DNA of 64,000 nt from GWE2-40-63 sp050179685. GTDB taxonomy: Bacteria; Bacteroidota; Bacteroidia; Bacteroidales; SZUA-534. The stretch covers positions 1 to 64,000 of the forward strand of contig JBFXEW010000001.1 of assembly GCA_050179685.1 (NCBI GenBank), in the 5' to 3' direction. Position 1 is the first letter of the stretch. Each line of letters begins with the position of its first letter. Made by a program: the position numbers and the translations under genes. This document shows positions 26,853 through 35,920 of the stretch, one piece after another. The notes beneath the pieces are model-generated. The model saw nothing but the letters and a program-made list of their open reading frames with translations, was not told the DNA's origin and ran no database searches.

Positions 26853-28607
26853 TTATTTTACACTTATTAAATTTAATTCCACCTCAATAATTTCAATTGT
26901 TGATGCTGAATCTCTTTCCATTTTTAAAACCAAATCATTAATTCCTTTTTTTAAATTAAGCTGCCCGGCTTTATAAACCTTCTTGTTAATAGATTCAGCC
27001 TCCATGTTTTTTTTGTCGCTATTTGTATCCGCTAAATCTGAAAGGTTTTCGCTCTCCAACTTGAATTGCAAGTTGCTGTTACCTATTGAAAGTTCATAAT
27101 TTGAAACCGTTGGATTAGTTGGGCAATTACACCTAACCGACACTTCATAATTGCCATCGTTTTGAACCGCTAATACCCAATAAACGGAATCGTCTGAAGT
27201 TTTTATTTTTGCAGCTCGGTTTTCCGAATCTTCGTCCGACAACATTCTTTTCTCCCAAAATGCCCCGTCAACTACTAACTTAACCTGGGTTGAATGTTTG
27301 GCCCCGATTTTTATGGCATCTGAATGATTCCGGGTTATACCAGCTTTTGACAGCCATTGATTATAGTTTTCAAATAATCGATGAGCTTCAGCCTGATAGC
27401 TGTCAATGGTGTTCTTTCGCTGGTATTTATCTGAAATTATATTATAAAACTGGTGGTTCTGATTATTTATTATCAACAGAAAACTGTCAGAACGTACAGC
27501 TCCCCAACTTGAACCTGAAGCTTTGTTTTCCACATATTCAAACAAATGTCGATTGGGAAACTCTTTTTTGCTGTCCTTTAACCATGGAACCAGGCTTATT
27601 CCATCAAATTCCGCTTCCCGAAAAGGAACATTAGCCAATTGCAGTATTGTTGGCAATAAATCGATATGAGCTGCACTCTTATTATAAATGGTCCGATTCG
27701 TCAGGCTTCCATTGGGAAACGACAGAATAAACGGAGACCGCATACCGCCCTCGTTGACTTCGGCTTTCCTTCCTTTTAAACCGGCATTATAGCGCAAATA
27801 AGCAGGACCATTATCGCTCAAAAAAACAACAATGGTATTTTCTATGAGGTCAAGATTCTCCAAAAGATGGATAATCCGGTTAAAATTGAAATCAATATTC
27901 TCACACATTCCATAAATGGTAGAAGTATGGTGATCTAAAGAAAGTGCTTTGTATTTTTGGTAATAAAAATCAGGAACCTGATACGGTTCATGGGGAGTAC
28001 TAAATGCTACAAAAGTCAAAAAAGGCTGTTGTTTATTTCGCTGAATAAAGGCCAATGTTGAATCGGTAAGTACATCACTTATGTATCCCCGACTTTGAGC
28101 GGGAATCCCATTGTATTCGAGGTTCACATCAAAATGACTACTTGTTTTTCCATTAAAACCAAAGAAATAATCAAATCCCTGCTCACGAGGATTTTTGTTT
28201 TTATTATAACTATTTTGCCATTTTCCAAAATAGGCTGTGCTGTAACCGTAGTTTTTCAACCACTCAGCCATATTTAGTTCTTTTGATGATACTCCCTGGT
28301 TTAGCTGCTCTGTTAACAAACCATCGGGCACTATCTGGTATTTTCCGGTAAGCAAACTGGCAAGGCTTTTGGAGCCAATTGGCGATACATAAAACCTATC
28401 AATAACAACTCCGTTTCTTGCCAATGAATCAAGCGCGGGAGTCTGAATCATCTGATTTCCATTAAAACCCACATCACCATATCCCTGATCGTCGGTAAAT
28501 ACAATAAGAACATTTGGCTTAGCTCCTTTGATATTATCCAACGAAAAGAAAAGCAGTATCGCTGCAAAAAAAAGAAGTCCGGTTATATATAGGTATATTC
28601 TTTTCAT
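26853..28607 (-). CDS. Sulfatase-fold protein lacking the formylglycine motif (pseudoenzyme candidate)
   Basis: A 584-residue alkaline-phosphatase-superfamily protein of arylsulfatase type with an N-terminal membrane or signal helix (4-24). The overall sulfatase layout is kept: NVLIVFTDDQGYGD (metal Asp39, Asp40), TPHEPY (His206), FLSDNGPA (Asp265, Asn266) and KGRKAEVNEGG (Lys281). The activation segment is altered: FYVSPIGSKSLASLLTG places Gly78 where Cys or Ser should be modified, Lys80 for Pro and Leu82 for Arg. The usual GKWHLG is GKWQNS, losing another catalytic His. Classical sulfatase activity is therefore very unlikely. About 450-584 is a beta-sandwich extension. It abuts the symporter gene with no spacer and is co-transcribed with it. 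Confidence 0.85.
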   Translation of the reverse strand: MKRIYLYITGLLFFAAILLFFSLDNIKGAKPNVLIVFTDDQGYGDVGFNGNQMIQTPALDSLARNGVVIDRFYVSPIGSKSLASLLTGKYQIVPDGLLTEQLNQGVSSKELNMAEWLKNYGYSTAYFGKWQNSYNKNKNPREQGFDYFFGFNGKTSSHFDVNLEYNGIPAQSRGYISDVLTDSTLAFIQRNKQQPFLTFVAFSTPHEPYQVPDFYYQKYKALSLDHHTSTIYGMCENIDFNFNRIIHLLENLDLIENTIVVFLSDNGPAYLRYNAGLKGRKAEVNEGGMRSPFILSFPNGSLTNRTIYNKSAAHIDLLPTILQLANVPFREAEFDGISLVPWLKDSKKEFPNRHLFEYVENKASGSSWGAVRSDSFLLIINNQNHQFYNIISDKYQRKNTIDSYQAEAHRLFENYNQWLSKAGITRNHSDAIKIGAKHSTQVKLVVDGAFWEKRMLSDEDSENRAAKIKTSDDSVYWVLAVQNDGNYEVSVRCNCPTNPTVSNYELSIGNSNLQFKLESENLSDLADTNSDKKNMEAESINKKVYKAGQLNLKKGINDLVLKMERDSASTIEIIEVELNLISVK

Positions 28608-30449
28608 TTAGATTGTTACATCATTTTCAGCGGGCAATTTATCCCACCATGTTTTTTTCATTATAAAACCACAAATCAGAATTATTGCAATAGAAATAAT
28701 CAGGGGTAAGGATTGACGCAAGACGATATAGATGGGGAAAATCACCAATGCAGTTTGTGCTATTGTACCAATTCCCACATTAAACATGTCGCGCCAAAAA
28801 TTCTCGTTCCGTTTAAATCCGGGATTTTCAGCTTGCACTTTATCGTGAATGGGTTTCCAAAACCCCCAGGGGCGAACATTTTTATAGAACTTTTTCAATG
28901 TTTCCTCGTCTGTTGCAGGCGCCATATAGGTTCCTATAACACAACCAGCGACTGAAATAAGTAGAATCAGCGGAAAATAATAGAGATCGAGTGTTTGTGT
29001 AAAAATTAAAGGGAAAATAAGTGCAGGAATAATACCGGCAAGCATGCCTACAAAAAACCCGGTTCCGTTGAATCGCCACCAATACCATTTAAGCATGTTC
29101 GATGCCACATAACTTCCAAAAAGGGCCGACACTATCCATTGCAGAATGGAATTTACGTCGAGTGCAAAAACCCCAAACACAATACTTACAGCCACCACAA
29201 GAATTCCAGTAAGATAATTGGTGCGGTTAACCTGCTTGTTCGTAGCCTCGGGTTTAAGGTATTTCAGATAAATATCGTTAACAATATAAGCCTGAGCTGC
29301 ATTTAGCGTTCCGGCAAAAGTAGACATAAATGCCGCCAGCAATCCGGCCAATAAAAGGCCCATAAATCCGACAGGAACAAACTGATTAATGGCTGAAGGC
29401 AAAATCTGTTCAAAATCGATACGTCCTCCTACCAAAAGATTTAACTTGTCGTAATACAGAATAGCCAAAACAGCAAATCCGGCAATCATAAAATAACGGG
29501 CTGGCATTAAAACCACCGAAACAAACCCCGACATTTTTGCGGCATCGCGCGGTGAGCGGGTAGAAAGGATTTTTTGCATGTCATAATTTGGTGCCGGACC
29601 CGCAGCACTGACTAAAATCCCTTTAAAAAGCATCATGCTAAAAAAGATGCTGAACAAAGAATAACCGTCGCTGGCAATTTTTACATTTACCTCGTCGATA
29701 ATTCCTGACCAATCCATATTTAGTTTAGCTCCAAAAAATGGACTCATCCAACCCTCAGGAACATTTAGCGCTTCAAATTCCAAGGCCTTCATGGCAATTA
29801 CTCCAATCACCACTGCCGAAATGGTCATAATTAAATATTGAACCACATCGGCCCAAACAATGCTGGTCATTCCGCCTAAAATGGCATAGAACATAGCAAA
29901 AAGAGTGAAAACTATTCCGTAAATATGAGGAATATAGGTTTCAGGAACTTCAAAAGGAATGTAGCCTGCAAACAATTCCCAGGGAATAAATATCTGTACA
30001 AATTTGCCCAGTCCAATAAATCCGTAAGCTAAAAATCCCAGACAACTTATTAAAGCAAAAACCACAACTATTCCGTGTGAGAGTTTCCCGTCTTTTCCTT
30101 TACCAAAACGGGTTGTCATCCATTCGGCACCCGTAGTTGCATTTGAACGGCGCAACCAGATGGACAAAAATACCATTAGAAACACCTGGTTAAAAACGGG
30201 CCACAACCAGGGAATCCATATACTTTTTAAACCATAAACAAAAGCTAAAGTTACCAGCCACATGGTTCCCGAAATATCGAACATTCCCGATGCGTTCGAC
30301 AAACCCAGCATGTACCAGGGAAGCTTGTTCCCGCCCAACATGTAGGCTGTTTTGTCTTTTTGAGCGCGCTTTTTTAAAACCAAACCAATAACTATTGTCG
30401 AGAGCAAATAAATGGCAATAATGGTTATATCGAATGATGTTAATCTCAT
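28608..30449 (-). CDS. Sodium:solute symporter (SSS family), probable mannobiose importer
   Basis: A 613-residue inner-membrane protein with about 13-14 hydrophobic helices of the sodium:solute symporter family. YMLGGNKLPWYMLGLSNASGMFDISG (in two adjoining stretches) near residues 36-60 and the LLLAGLLAAFMSTFAGTLNA region near 360 are typical. Mannan loci of Bacteroides carry a related symporter beside GH26, 2-epimerase and GH130 genes. Together with the cytoplasmic epimerase and phosphorylase here, mannobiose or mannosyl-glucose import is the natural role (inference). It starts 7 bp after the GH26 gene, and its stop codon is directly followed by the ATG of the sulfatase-like gene. Confidence 0.9.
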   Translation of the reverse strand: MRLTSFDITIIAIYLLSTIVIGLVLKKRAQKDKTAYMLGGNKLPWYMLGLSNASGMFDISGTMWLVTLAFVYGLKSIWIPWLWPVFNQVFLMVFLSIWLRRSNATTGAEWMTTRFGKGKDGKLSHGIVVVFALISCLGFLAYGFIGLGKFVQIFIPWELFAGYIPFEVPETYIPHIYGIVFTLFAMFYAILGGMTSIVWADVVQYLIMTISAVVIGVIAMKALEFEALNVPEGWMSPFFGAKLNMDWSGIIDEVNVKIASDGYSLFSIFFSMMLFKGILVSAAGPAPNYDMQKILSTRSPRDAAKMSGFVSVVLMPARYFMIAGFAVLAILYYDKLNLLVGGRIDFEQILPSAINQFVPVGFMGLLLAGLLAAFMSTFAGTLNAAQAYIVNDIYLKYLKPEATNKQVNRTNYLTGILVVAVSIVFGVFALDVNSILQWIVSALFGSYVASNMLKWYWWRFNGTGFFVGMLAGIIPALIFPLIFTQTLDLYYFPLILLISVAGCVIGTYMAPATDEETLKKFYKNVRPWGFWKPIHDKVQAENPGFKRNENFWRDMFNVGIGTIAQTALVIFPIYIVLRQSLPLIISIAIILICGFIMKKTWWDKLPAENDVTI

Positions 30450-30456
30450 AAATTAT

Positions 30457-31563
30457 TTATTGAATATCGTTTAAAAACAAGGTTAAAGGATTATTTTTAA
30501 AGGCTATAAAATCAGGGGCACTGGAATGTCCGGGATAGGGAGCATAAAAATGATCGGTTCGGGCGTTACGCCAAAGCAACACCCACAATGGTTTTATTTG
30601 TAATTCGCTGTCGGCAATTACGGGCAATAATACTTCAGTAAACCACAGGCTGTCTGACAAAGTCTCAAATCCGGTTTCTGATAACGTATAAAGTTTATTT
30701 TTTTCGGAGGCCAGTTTTGAAATTATGGATAGGCGATTGATTGTTTTATCCAAAGTTTCACGACTTTTAATCCCCTTATAATCGTCAACACCAAGAATGT
30801 CAACGTAGTCATCGCCGGGATAAAATTCAAGATATTCAGTTGCTGTTTCGTATACATCGGGCGAGTAGCTATATAATAACTGATGCATTTGTTTCTTTTC
30901 TCTGAAATAATCGACGGTAAAACGAAAAAGATTTTTATATTCCTCGGCCGTGCAAGTTTTTGTTCCCCACCAAAACCAGTGACCATTCATTTCGTGATAC
31001 GGACGAAAAACCACCGGAATTAATTTGCCCTCAGTGTCGATTAATGCATTAAAAAAATCAGCCAGTTGATCCAGCTTTTGTAAAAATAAATCATGCTTTT
31101 CTCCGCCAGGAAGCAGATCTGGAATGTTTGTCTGCAAATCCCACGAACCTTCACCGGTATGCAAATTACGGGTGTGCCAGCTATAAGTGTTGATTCCTCC
31201 TTTTTGATGAACAACTTTTGCCCAGTTTAGCATTTGCTGAAACGACACGCCGTCGATATTTGCCGAATCGCCAATATGTCCTAAATCCCAACCAAAAACA
31301 GCCGGAAAGTCGCCACAAACATCGTTTATATCTGATCGAAAATCAGATCCTACCCAGCCAATGCCATAAGCTAAGGCATCCTGATGCCCCAGCATACTTC
31401 CTTTTTGGCTAAGCAACTCGAGTTTTGCAAACAAAGCCAACGATTCTGGCGAAGCTGATTTATCGCTATGACGTACCTGCGAACCAAAATTTGATTCATT
31501 ATTACAGGCCTGCAATAAACCAGCTAAAGCCAAAACCACTACTAAACCTAAACATCTAATCAT
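30457..31563 (-). CDS. GH26 beta-mannanase, lipoprotein (second copy; first gene of the locus)
   Basis: A 368-residue GH26 enzyme, the promoter-proximal gene of the mannan locus. The lipobox is LLQAC (Cys20). Acid/base lies in FRPYHEMNG (Glu191) and the nucleophile in LSETGFE (Glu296). The pattern MLGHQDALAYG near 57 and HTRNLHTGEGSWD near 130 resemble mannobiose-releasing GH26 enzymes of Bacteroides, which sit in the same gene order before a symporter (inference). Upstream lie a -7 box and phased repeats that look like an activator site. Confidence 0.93.
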   Translation of the reverse strand: MIRCLGLVVVLALAGLLQACNNESNFGSQVRHSDKSASPESLALFAKLELLSQKGSMLGHQDALAYGIGWVGSDFRSDINDVCGDFPAVFGWDLGHIGDSANIDGVSFQQMLNWAKVVHQKGGINTYSWHTRNLHTGEGSWDLQTNIPDLLPGGEKHDLFLQKLDQLADFFNALIDTEGKLIPVVFRPYHEMNGHWFWWGTKTCTAEEYKNLFRFTVDYFREKKQMHQLLYSYSPDVYETATEYLEFYPGDDYVDILGVDDYKGIKSRETLDKTINRLSIISKLASEKNKLYTLSETGFETLSDSLWFTEVLLPVIADSELQIKPLWVLLWRNARTDHFYAPYPGHSSAPDFIAFKNNPLTLFLNDIQ

Positions 31564-31589
31564 GAAAAAAAATTACATAATTGCACAAC

Positions 31590-31597
31590 CAAAACTA
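31590..31597 (-). promoter_or_regulatory. -7 box of the mannan locus
   Basis: The minus strand reads TAGTTTTG, matching TAnnTTTG, and lies 27 nt before the first gene of the locus. A GTTG at 31622-31625 is the nearest -33 candidate, with a rather long 24-nt spacer, as might be expected for an activator-dependent promoter. Confidence 0.45.
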
Positions 31598-31625
31598 CAA
31601 ACAAGTACCTGTAGCCCGTTTCAAC

Positions 31626-31699
31626 TATGTATCCAAATCGTTTAGCTATGTACCATAGCTTTAAATTATGTAACCAACCCTTTTTACTTTGGTAACATT
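31626..31699. promoter_or_regulatory. Phased TATGTAnCCA repeats, candidate activator site
   Basis: Three direct repeats, TATGTATCCA (31626-31635), TATGTA-CCA (31647-31655) and TATGTAACCA (31667-31676), recur every 20-21 bp. A fourth, inverted copy TGGTAACATT is at 31690-31699. They lie just upstream of the mannan-locus promoter and between it and the divergent TonB operon. Hybrid two-component regulators of Bacteroidota often bind direct repeats, and one is encoded at 38284-42432. Confidence 0.55.
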
Positions 31700-31977
31700 A
31701 AAAAGCCTATCGTTCTGATTAAATGCATGTTAATCGACAACAAAGAAGTCCGGTTTTTAAAAGAAATTTATGACTGCATAAAATATTTAGGTAAGAGCTT
31801 TAACTTATTGAGGACGGCAAAGAGGAAACACAGCGAATAATAAGAATTCTATTTCGGAATCTTTCAGAATTTGATGCAGCCGGAAACAAAATGTGACAAC
31901 AGTTATAAAAAACAAGGGTTTTTTGATACATTTCTATAACTGCTCTGGCCAGGCAATTCGTTATTTTACTGCATCGC

Positions 31978-32003
31978 AAAACCAATTTACGCTAATTGGT
32001 TTT
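31978..32003 (+). terminator. Leader hairpin with T-run before the TonB receptor gene
   Basis: AAAACCAATT (31978-31987) pairs perfectly with AATTGGTTTT (31994-32003) across a 6-nt loop and continues into TT. It ends 17 bp before the ATG. It could be an attenuator, an RBS-masking hairpin or the terminator of a short leader RNA. The rest of the 31700-31977 gap shows no convincing gene or promoter box. Confidence 0.45.
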
Positions 32004-32020
32004 TTCTCAGTTGTTAAAAA

Positions 32021-34684
32021 ATGAAAAACATAATAATTCTTGGTTATTCTTTTATTCTGCTCTGTATGGCATGCACAAACCTGCATGCTCAGGATAAAAC
32101 ACCCGGGCGCGTAACCGCATCTTTTAAAGATACTCCCTTAGCCAGCGTATTAATAGAATTGTCGGATCAAACTCAGCATCAAATTTATTTCAAAGAGTCC
32201 TGGACCCAGGACATTAATTGTACCGGAAACTTTAAAGACATGCCGCTGTATATTGTTCTCGACAAAATTCTTGATAAAACCCCGTTGCTACCCATTGAAA
32301 TAAACCAGGTTTATTATGTGGTTCCGCGCGAATTGGTTGCCCAACATTTGAAAGAATTAAACCGACTTGGCGGAACCTATTCCGAAGATGATTACATAAA
32401 TTATATAATTATTGGAGATGCCAGCGATATAGGAAAGTATAAAACAAACCGGATTACAGGATTAGTGACAGACGGAGCCTCTGGCGAATCGTTGGTTGGA
32501 GCTACCATACAGGTTTTAAACTCGCCCGAATATGGAGTTTCGGGTTATACCGGCAAATATGCTTTGGAATTACCTGCAGGAACTTACCAGATTAAAACTT
32601 CGAGTGTGGGATTCGAAAGCCAGCTTACCACCATTAAAGTTTTGGGACCCGGAAAACTCAACCTGGAATTGTTCGAAGAAACACATGCTCTTGGCGAAGT
32701 TACGATACTCTCAGACAAGCTCAATAAAAACGTAAGTCGCGACCAAATGAGTATTGTTGAGATGAATGCTAAAGATATAAAGCAATTACCATCGCTTATT
32801 GGCGAACGCGATATAATAAAAAGTTTTACCACCATGCCGGGTGTAAAAACCGCCGGTGAATTTGGTTCGGGCATCAATGTTCGGGGTGGAGGTGAAGATC
32901 AAAACCTGTATTTGCTCGAAAACGCACCGCTTTTTAATACCTCGCATGTAATGGGGCTTTTGTCGGCGGTAAATCCCGACGCGGTAACCAATGTTACGCT
33001 GTATAAAGGTCATATCCCATCGAACTATGGTGAGCGGGTTTCGTCGGTTATGGACATTAATTTTAATGGATCTAACATTACCAAAGCTTCGGCCAAAGGA
33101 GGAATTGGCATATACAGCAGCCGATTACTGGCCGAAACACCATTGTTTAAGAATAAAGTATCGCTTAAACTGGGAGGACGAGCCAGCTATTCCGACTGGC
33201 TTTTAACAAAAATGCCCGATTATTACCTACAAAACAGCGCGGCTTCATTCACCGACTTAAATGCTGTACTTACCTTTAATTTAAAAAATAACCCCATTAC
33301 GCTTTTTGCCTACTACAGCCGCGATAAATTTGCTTATGCAAACATTCAATCGTACCAATACGGTAATAAGTTGCTTTCGGCCAACTGGCAACATGTTTTT
33401 GGTCCGAATCTAAACACTGCTGTAAATATGGCCTACAGTAACTATGCAGTAACAAACAAAAATTATGAAACAGAACTTTTTTCGCATCAAATACAATCGG
33501 ATATTAATTATTTAAGCGGAAAAATTAAAGCAGAATACAGTGGCTTTTACAACCAAAATCTGACACTGGGAATGCAGGGGATTCAATACCAAATTAATCC
33601 AGGAGAAAGAACGCCTATTGGGGAAGCCCAGATTGAACCTTTTACTACGCGGCCAGAGTTAGGTCACGAATTTTCAGCTTTTATTAATGATGCCATTGCT
33701 TTTAGCCCGTCCATAACATTTCAACTTGGTTTGCGCTTTACTTTCTATCAGTACCTGCAAGCTTCATCAAACAAAGAATTGTATAGTTATCAGGGATTTG
33801 AACCTCGGGCCTCGTTTAAATATCAATTAACAGAAAACAATTCGGTAAAAGCCAGTTTTAACCGAAACCAACAATTTCTAACCTTACTTTCGTACACCTC
33901 GATAAGTACACCCGATGATGTATGGAAACTGGCTGGCCCCGATTTAAAACCGGTAATAGCTGACCAACTGGCACTGGGATATTATCATAACTTCAACCAC
34001 AATATCGTTGAATTTTCAGTTGAAATATATTACAAAAAGTTACAGCACCTGAGCGATTATAAAAATGGAGCGGTATTAAAACTCAACAATCAGGTTACTT
34101 CAGAACTACTGCACGCTCAGGGAAAAAACTACGGTTTAGAAATCATGCTAAAGAAATCGTCGGGAGACCTTTATGGAACAATGGCATATACCTACTCACG
34201 AGCTTTGCGTTCGACCGATGGAAATAGTTTTCAGGAACAAATAAATAACAATAAAACCTATCCTTCGCAATTCGATATTCCCCACGATTTAAATTTAAAC
34301 CTTAACTATAAAATCAATCGCAGGCTTCGGTTTGGACTTAATTTTTCATATGCCACCGGAAGACCGGTAACACTTCCGGAATATACGTATAGCTTGGGAA
34401 ATAAAGAACTGGTATATTTTTCGGATCGGAATAAATACCGCTTGCCCGATTACCACCGATTGGATGTTTCGATGAGCATTGATGAAAGTCTGAAAAAAAA
34501 GAAAAAATGGAAAGGCAGCTGGACATTCTCAGTTCTGAATGTATATGCCCGAAAAAATGCTTATTCAATTGTTTATAAGAAAGATACCCCAACGCCTGAA
34601 AACAATTACCAGGTTTTTAGTTTGTATAAAATGTATTTAATTGGTGTACCCTTTCCAACAATAACTTACAATTTTATTTTTTAA
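32021..34684 (+). CDS. TonB-dependent receptor with STN domain (FecA/RagA-like, not SusC)
   Basis: An 887-residue outer-membrane receptor. After the signal peptide comes an STN domain (about 27-105; ASFKDTPLASVLIEL...), which normally signals to a FecR-type anti-sigma factor. A carboxypeptidase-regulatory-like domain follows at about 143-228, a plug with TMPGVKTAGEFGSGINVRGG near 275, and the barrel. No sigma or FecR gene is adjacent, which is unusual for an STN receptor. It begins a four-gene plus-strand operon, with the DUF4249 gene 20 bp downstream, and diverges from the mannan locus. The ligand is unknown. Confidence 0.9.
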   Translation: MKNIIILGYSFILLCMACTNLHAQDKTPGRVTASFKDTPLASVLIELSDQTQHQIYFKESWTQDINCTGNFKDMPLYIVLDKILDKTPLLPIEINQVYYVVPRELVAQHLKELNRLGGTYSEDDYINYIIIGDASDIGKYKTNRITGLVTDGASGESLVGATIQVLNSPEYGVSGYTGKYALELPAGTYQIKTSSVGFESQLTTIKVLGPGKLNLELFEETHALGEVTILSDKLNKNVSRDQMSIVEMNAKDIKQLPSLIGERDIIKSFTTMPGVKTAGEFGSGINVRGGGEDQNLYLLENAPLFNTSHVMGLLSAVNPDAVTNVTLYKGHIPSNYGERVSSVMDINFNGSNITKASAKGGIGIYSSRLLAETPLFKNKVSLKLGGRASYSDWLLTKMPDYYLQNSAASFTDLNAVLTFNLKNNPITLFAYYSRDKFAYANIQSYQYGNKLLSANWQHVFGPNLNTAVNMAYSNYAVTNKNYETELFSHQIQSDINYLSGKIKAEYSGFYNQNLTLGMQGIQYQINPGERTPIGEAQIEPFTTRPELGHEFSAFINDAIAFSPSITFQLGLRFTFYQYLQASSNKELYSYQGFEPRASFKYQLTENNSVKASFNRNQQFLTLLSYTSISTPDDVWKLAGPDLKPVIADQLALGYYHNFNHNIVEFSVEIYYKKLQHLSDYKNGAVLKLNNQVTSELLHAQGKNYGLEIMLKKSSGDLYGTMAYTYSRALRSTDGNSFQEQINNNKTYPSQFDIPHDLNLNLNYKINRRLRFGLNFSYATGRPVTLPEYTYSLGNKELVYFSDRNKYRLPDYHRLDVSMSIDESLKKKKKWKGSWTFSVLNVYARKNAYSIVYKKDTPTPENNYQVFSLYKMYLIGVPFPTITYNFIF

Positions 34685-34704
34685 CCCCTGGCATAAATAA
34701 ACCA

Positions 34705-35910
34705 ATGAAGACACTCACTTTACAGCGTACGAAAAACCTCTTAAAGCTTCTGGTTATAATAGTTGCGCAATCTTCTTTTCTGTTTTTGTACCAGTGCCAG
34801 GCACCCTATGAAAATGAAGATTTAGCTGCTGATAAACAAATCCCCGTTGTTAATGGAATTTTGAATAGTTTAAATGGTTTACAAAGTTTTGAGCTTTATT
34901 ATGCAAAACCTTACTCATCAAGGGGCATCACAAAAATTTCAGGAGCACAGGTAACCCTTATTGAAGACAGTAACCTGCGTATCACATTAAATGAAATCTC
35001 AAGCGGAAATTACCAATTAACGGAGGATTTTATTCCTCAGTCGGGCAAAAGTTACCAAATTGAGGTTCTACTTCCCGATGGAACCCTGCTTGAATCGGAA
35101 AAAACCCCAATGCCCGATACCATCGGAATTAATACCGTTTTTTATGATTTTAATAATCACATTAGCTTAGTAAAAGACCAACAGGGAAACTACAGCGAAG
35201 TAGTTCAGCAGGGAATTTTTGTTCATCTGAGGGTTAACCAGCCCTTGCAGCCCAATGCCTATTACCGCACTAAAGGTGATTATTACGTTCATTCACAAAA
35301 ATGGAAAAACAACTCACGAATGTATACCGTTGAGGGCCCGGTTTACGACTATAACTACCAAATACGCTACGACACTCTTTTTGATATTATTGAAGGATTT
35401 AGCAACAGCGAATTTCCAATAATTGGCTCACTCGATGCCCAAATTAATTATTCTACCGCCGATTTAACGCTTTCAACGGTTTTTCTGCCAGCCGACCAGG
35501 AGTGTATTAATTTTAAACTGTATACCAGCAATACTTTTGTGCAATGGGTTTTTCCGGTCGATTTAATAACTACTTCAAAAACATCGTTCGACTATTATTC
35601 CAATGCACTGGAACAATGGGAAGCGGCTCAGCGCATTTATGACCCGATTCCGGAACAATTAACCGGAAATATGTTTTCACCAAACCAGCCGGAACAACCC
35701 GTTTTGGGTTTATTCGACGTAGTATCGGTAAGCCGAAGGTATTATGCAGTTTATGTTCACGAAAGCTTTGGATACCGCTCTTATCAGGGTCGTTTTTTTC
35801 AGGATACCGTTTTCCATGGTGGAAGCTATGTAAACCAGTACCGGGTTGACACCGTATTTATCGATTCAACCCTGCACAATGCAGGTAAAACAGATTCATC
35901 TAATTTTTAG
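34705..35910 (+). CDS. DUF4249-family lipoprotein
   Basis: A 401-residue protein with an N-terminal membrane helix and lipobox LYQC (Cys31). The VVNGILN...ELYYAKPYSSRGITKISGA start and SGKSYQIEVLLPDG segment match the DUF4249 family, which is commonly encoded next to STN/plug TonB receptors in Bacteroidota and is thought to be a surface partner of the receptor. Function is not established. It lies 20 bp after the receptor gene and 10 bp before the next gene. Confidence 0.8.
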   Translation: MKTLTLQRTKNLLKLLVIIVAQSSFLFLYQCQAPYENEDLAADKQIPVVNGILNSLNGLQSFELYYAKPYSSRGITKISGAQVTLIEDSNLRITLNEISSGNYQLTEDFIPQSGKSYQIEVLLPDGTLLESEKTPMPDTIGINTVFYDFNNHISLVKDQQGNYSEVVQQGIFVHLRVNQPLQPNAYYRTKGDYYVHSQKWKNNSRMYTVEGPVYDYNYQIRYDTLFDIIEGFSNSEFPIIGSLDAQINYSTADLTLSTVFLPADQECINFKLYTSNTFVQWVFPVDLITTSKTSFDYYSNALEQWEAAQRIYDPIPEQLTGNMFSPNQPEQPVLGLFDVVSVSRRYYAVYVHESFGYRSYQGRFFQDTVFHGGSYVNQYRVDTVFIDSTLHNAGKTDSSNF

Positions 35911-35920
35911 TCTCGGAACC

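Larger units (their letters stand above)
2058..31563 (-). other. Beta-mannan polysaccharide utilization locus (16 genes)
   Basis: All genes are on the minus strand in the order GH26, symporter, sulfatase-like, GH130, SusC, SusD, T9SS binding protein, GH5_7, 2-epimerase, GH26, GH27, GH5-SGNH, CE2-type, SIAE-type, GH5 and GH3. Mannanases, alpha-galactosidase, acetylesterases and the mannobiose epimerase/phosphorylase pair together point to acetylated galactomannan or glucomannan. The HTCS at 38284-42432 is the probable regulator. Confidence 0.9.

Noticed and set aside
26853..28607. Active mannan sulfatase
   Set aside because: The Cys/Ser-x-Pro-x-Arg activation motif is absent (Gly-x-Lys-x-Leu) and a catalytic His is lost.
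14334..31563. The two GH26 genes as a recent duplication
   Set aside because: Apart from the PYHEMNG region and general fold they differ strongly, including the nucleophile motif (AIGECS against LSETGFE).
31727..31840. 37-codon plus-strand frame (MLIDNKEVRFLKEIYD...) as the remnant of an ECF sigma factor expected next to an STN receptor
   Set aside because: The resemblance to the start of a sigma factor is faint and too short to support; no further sigma or FecR sequence follows.
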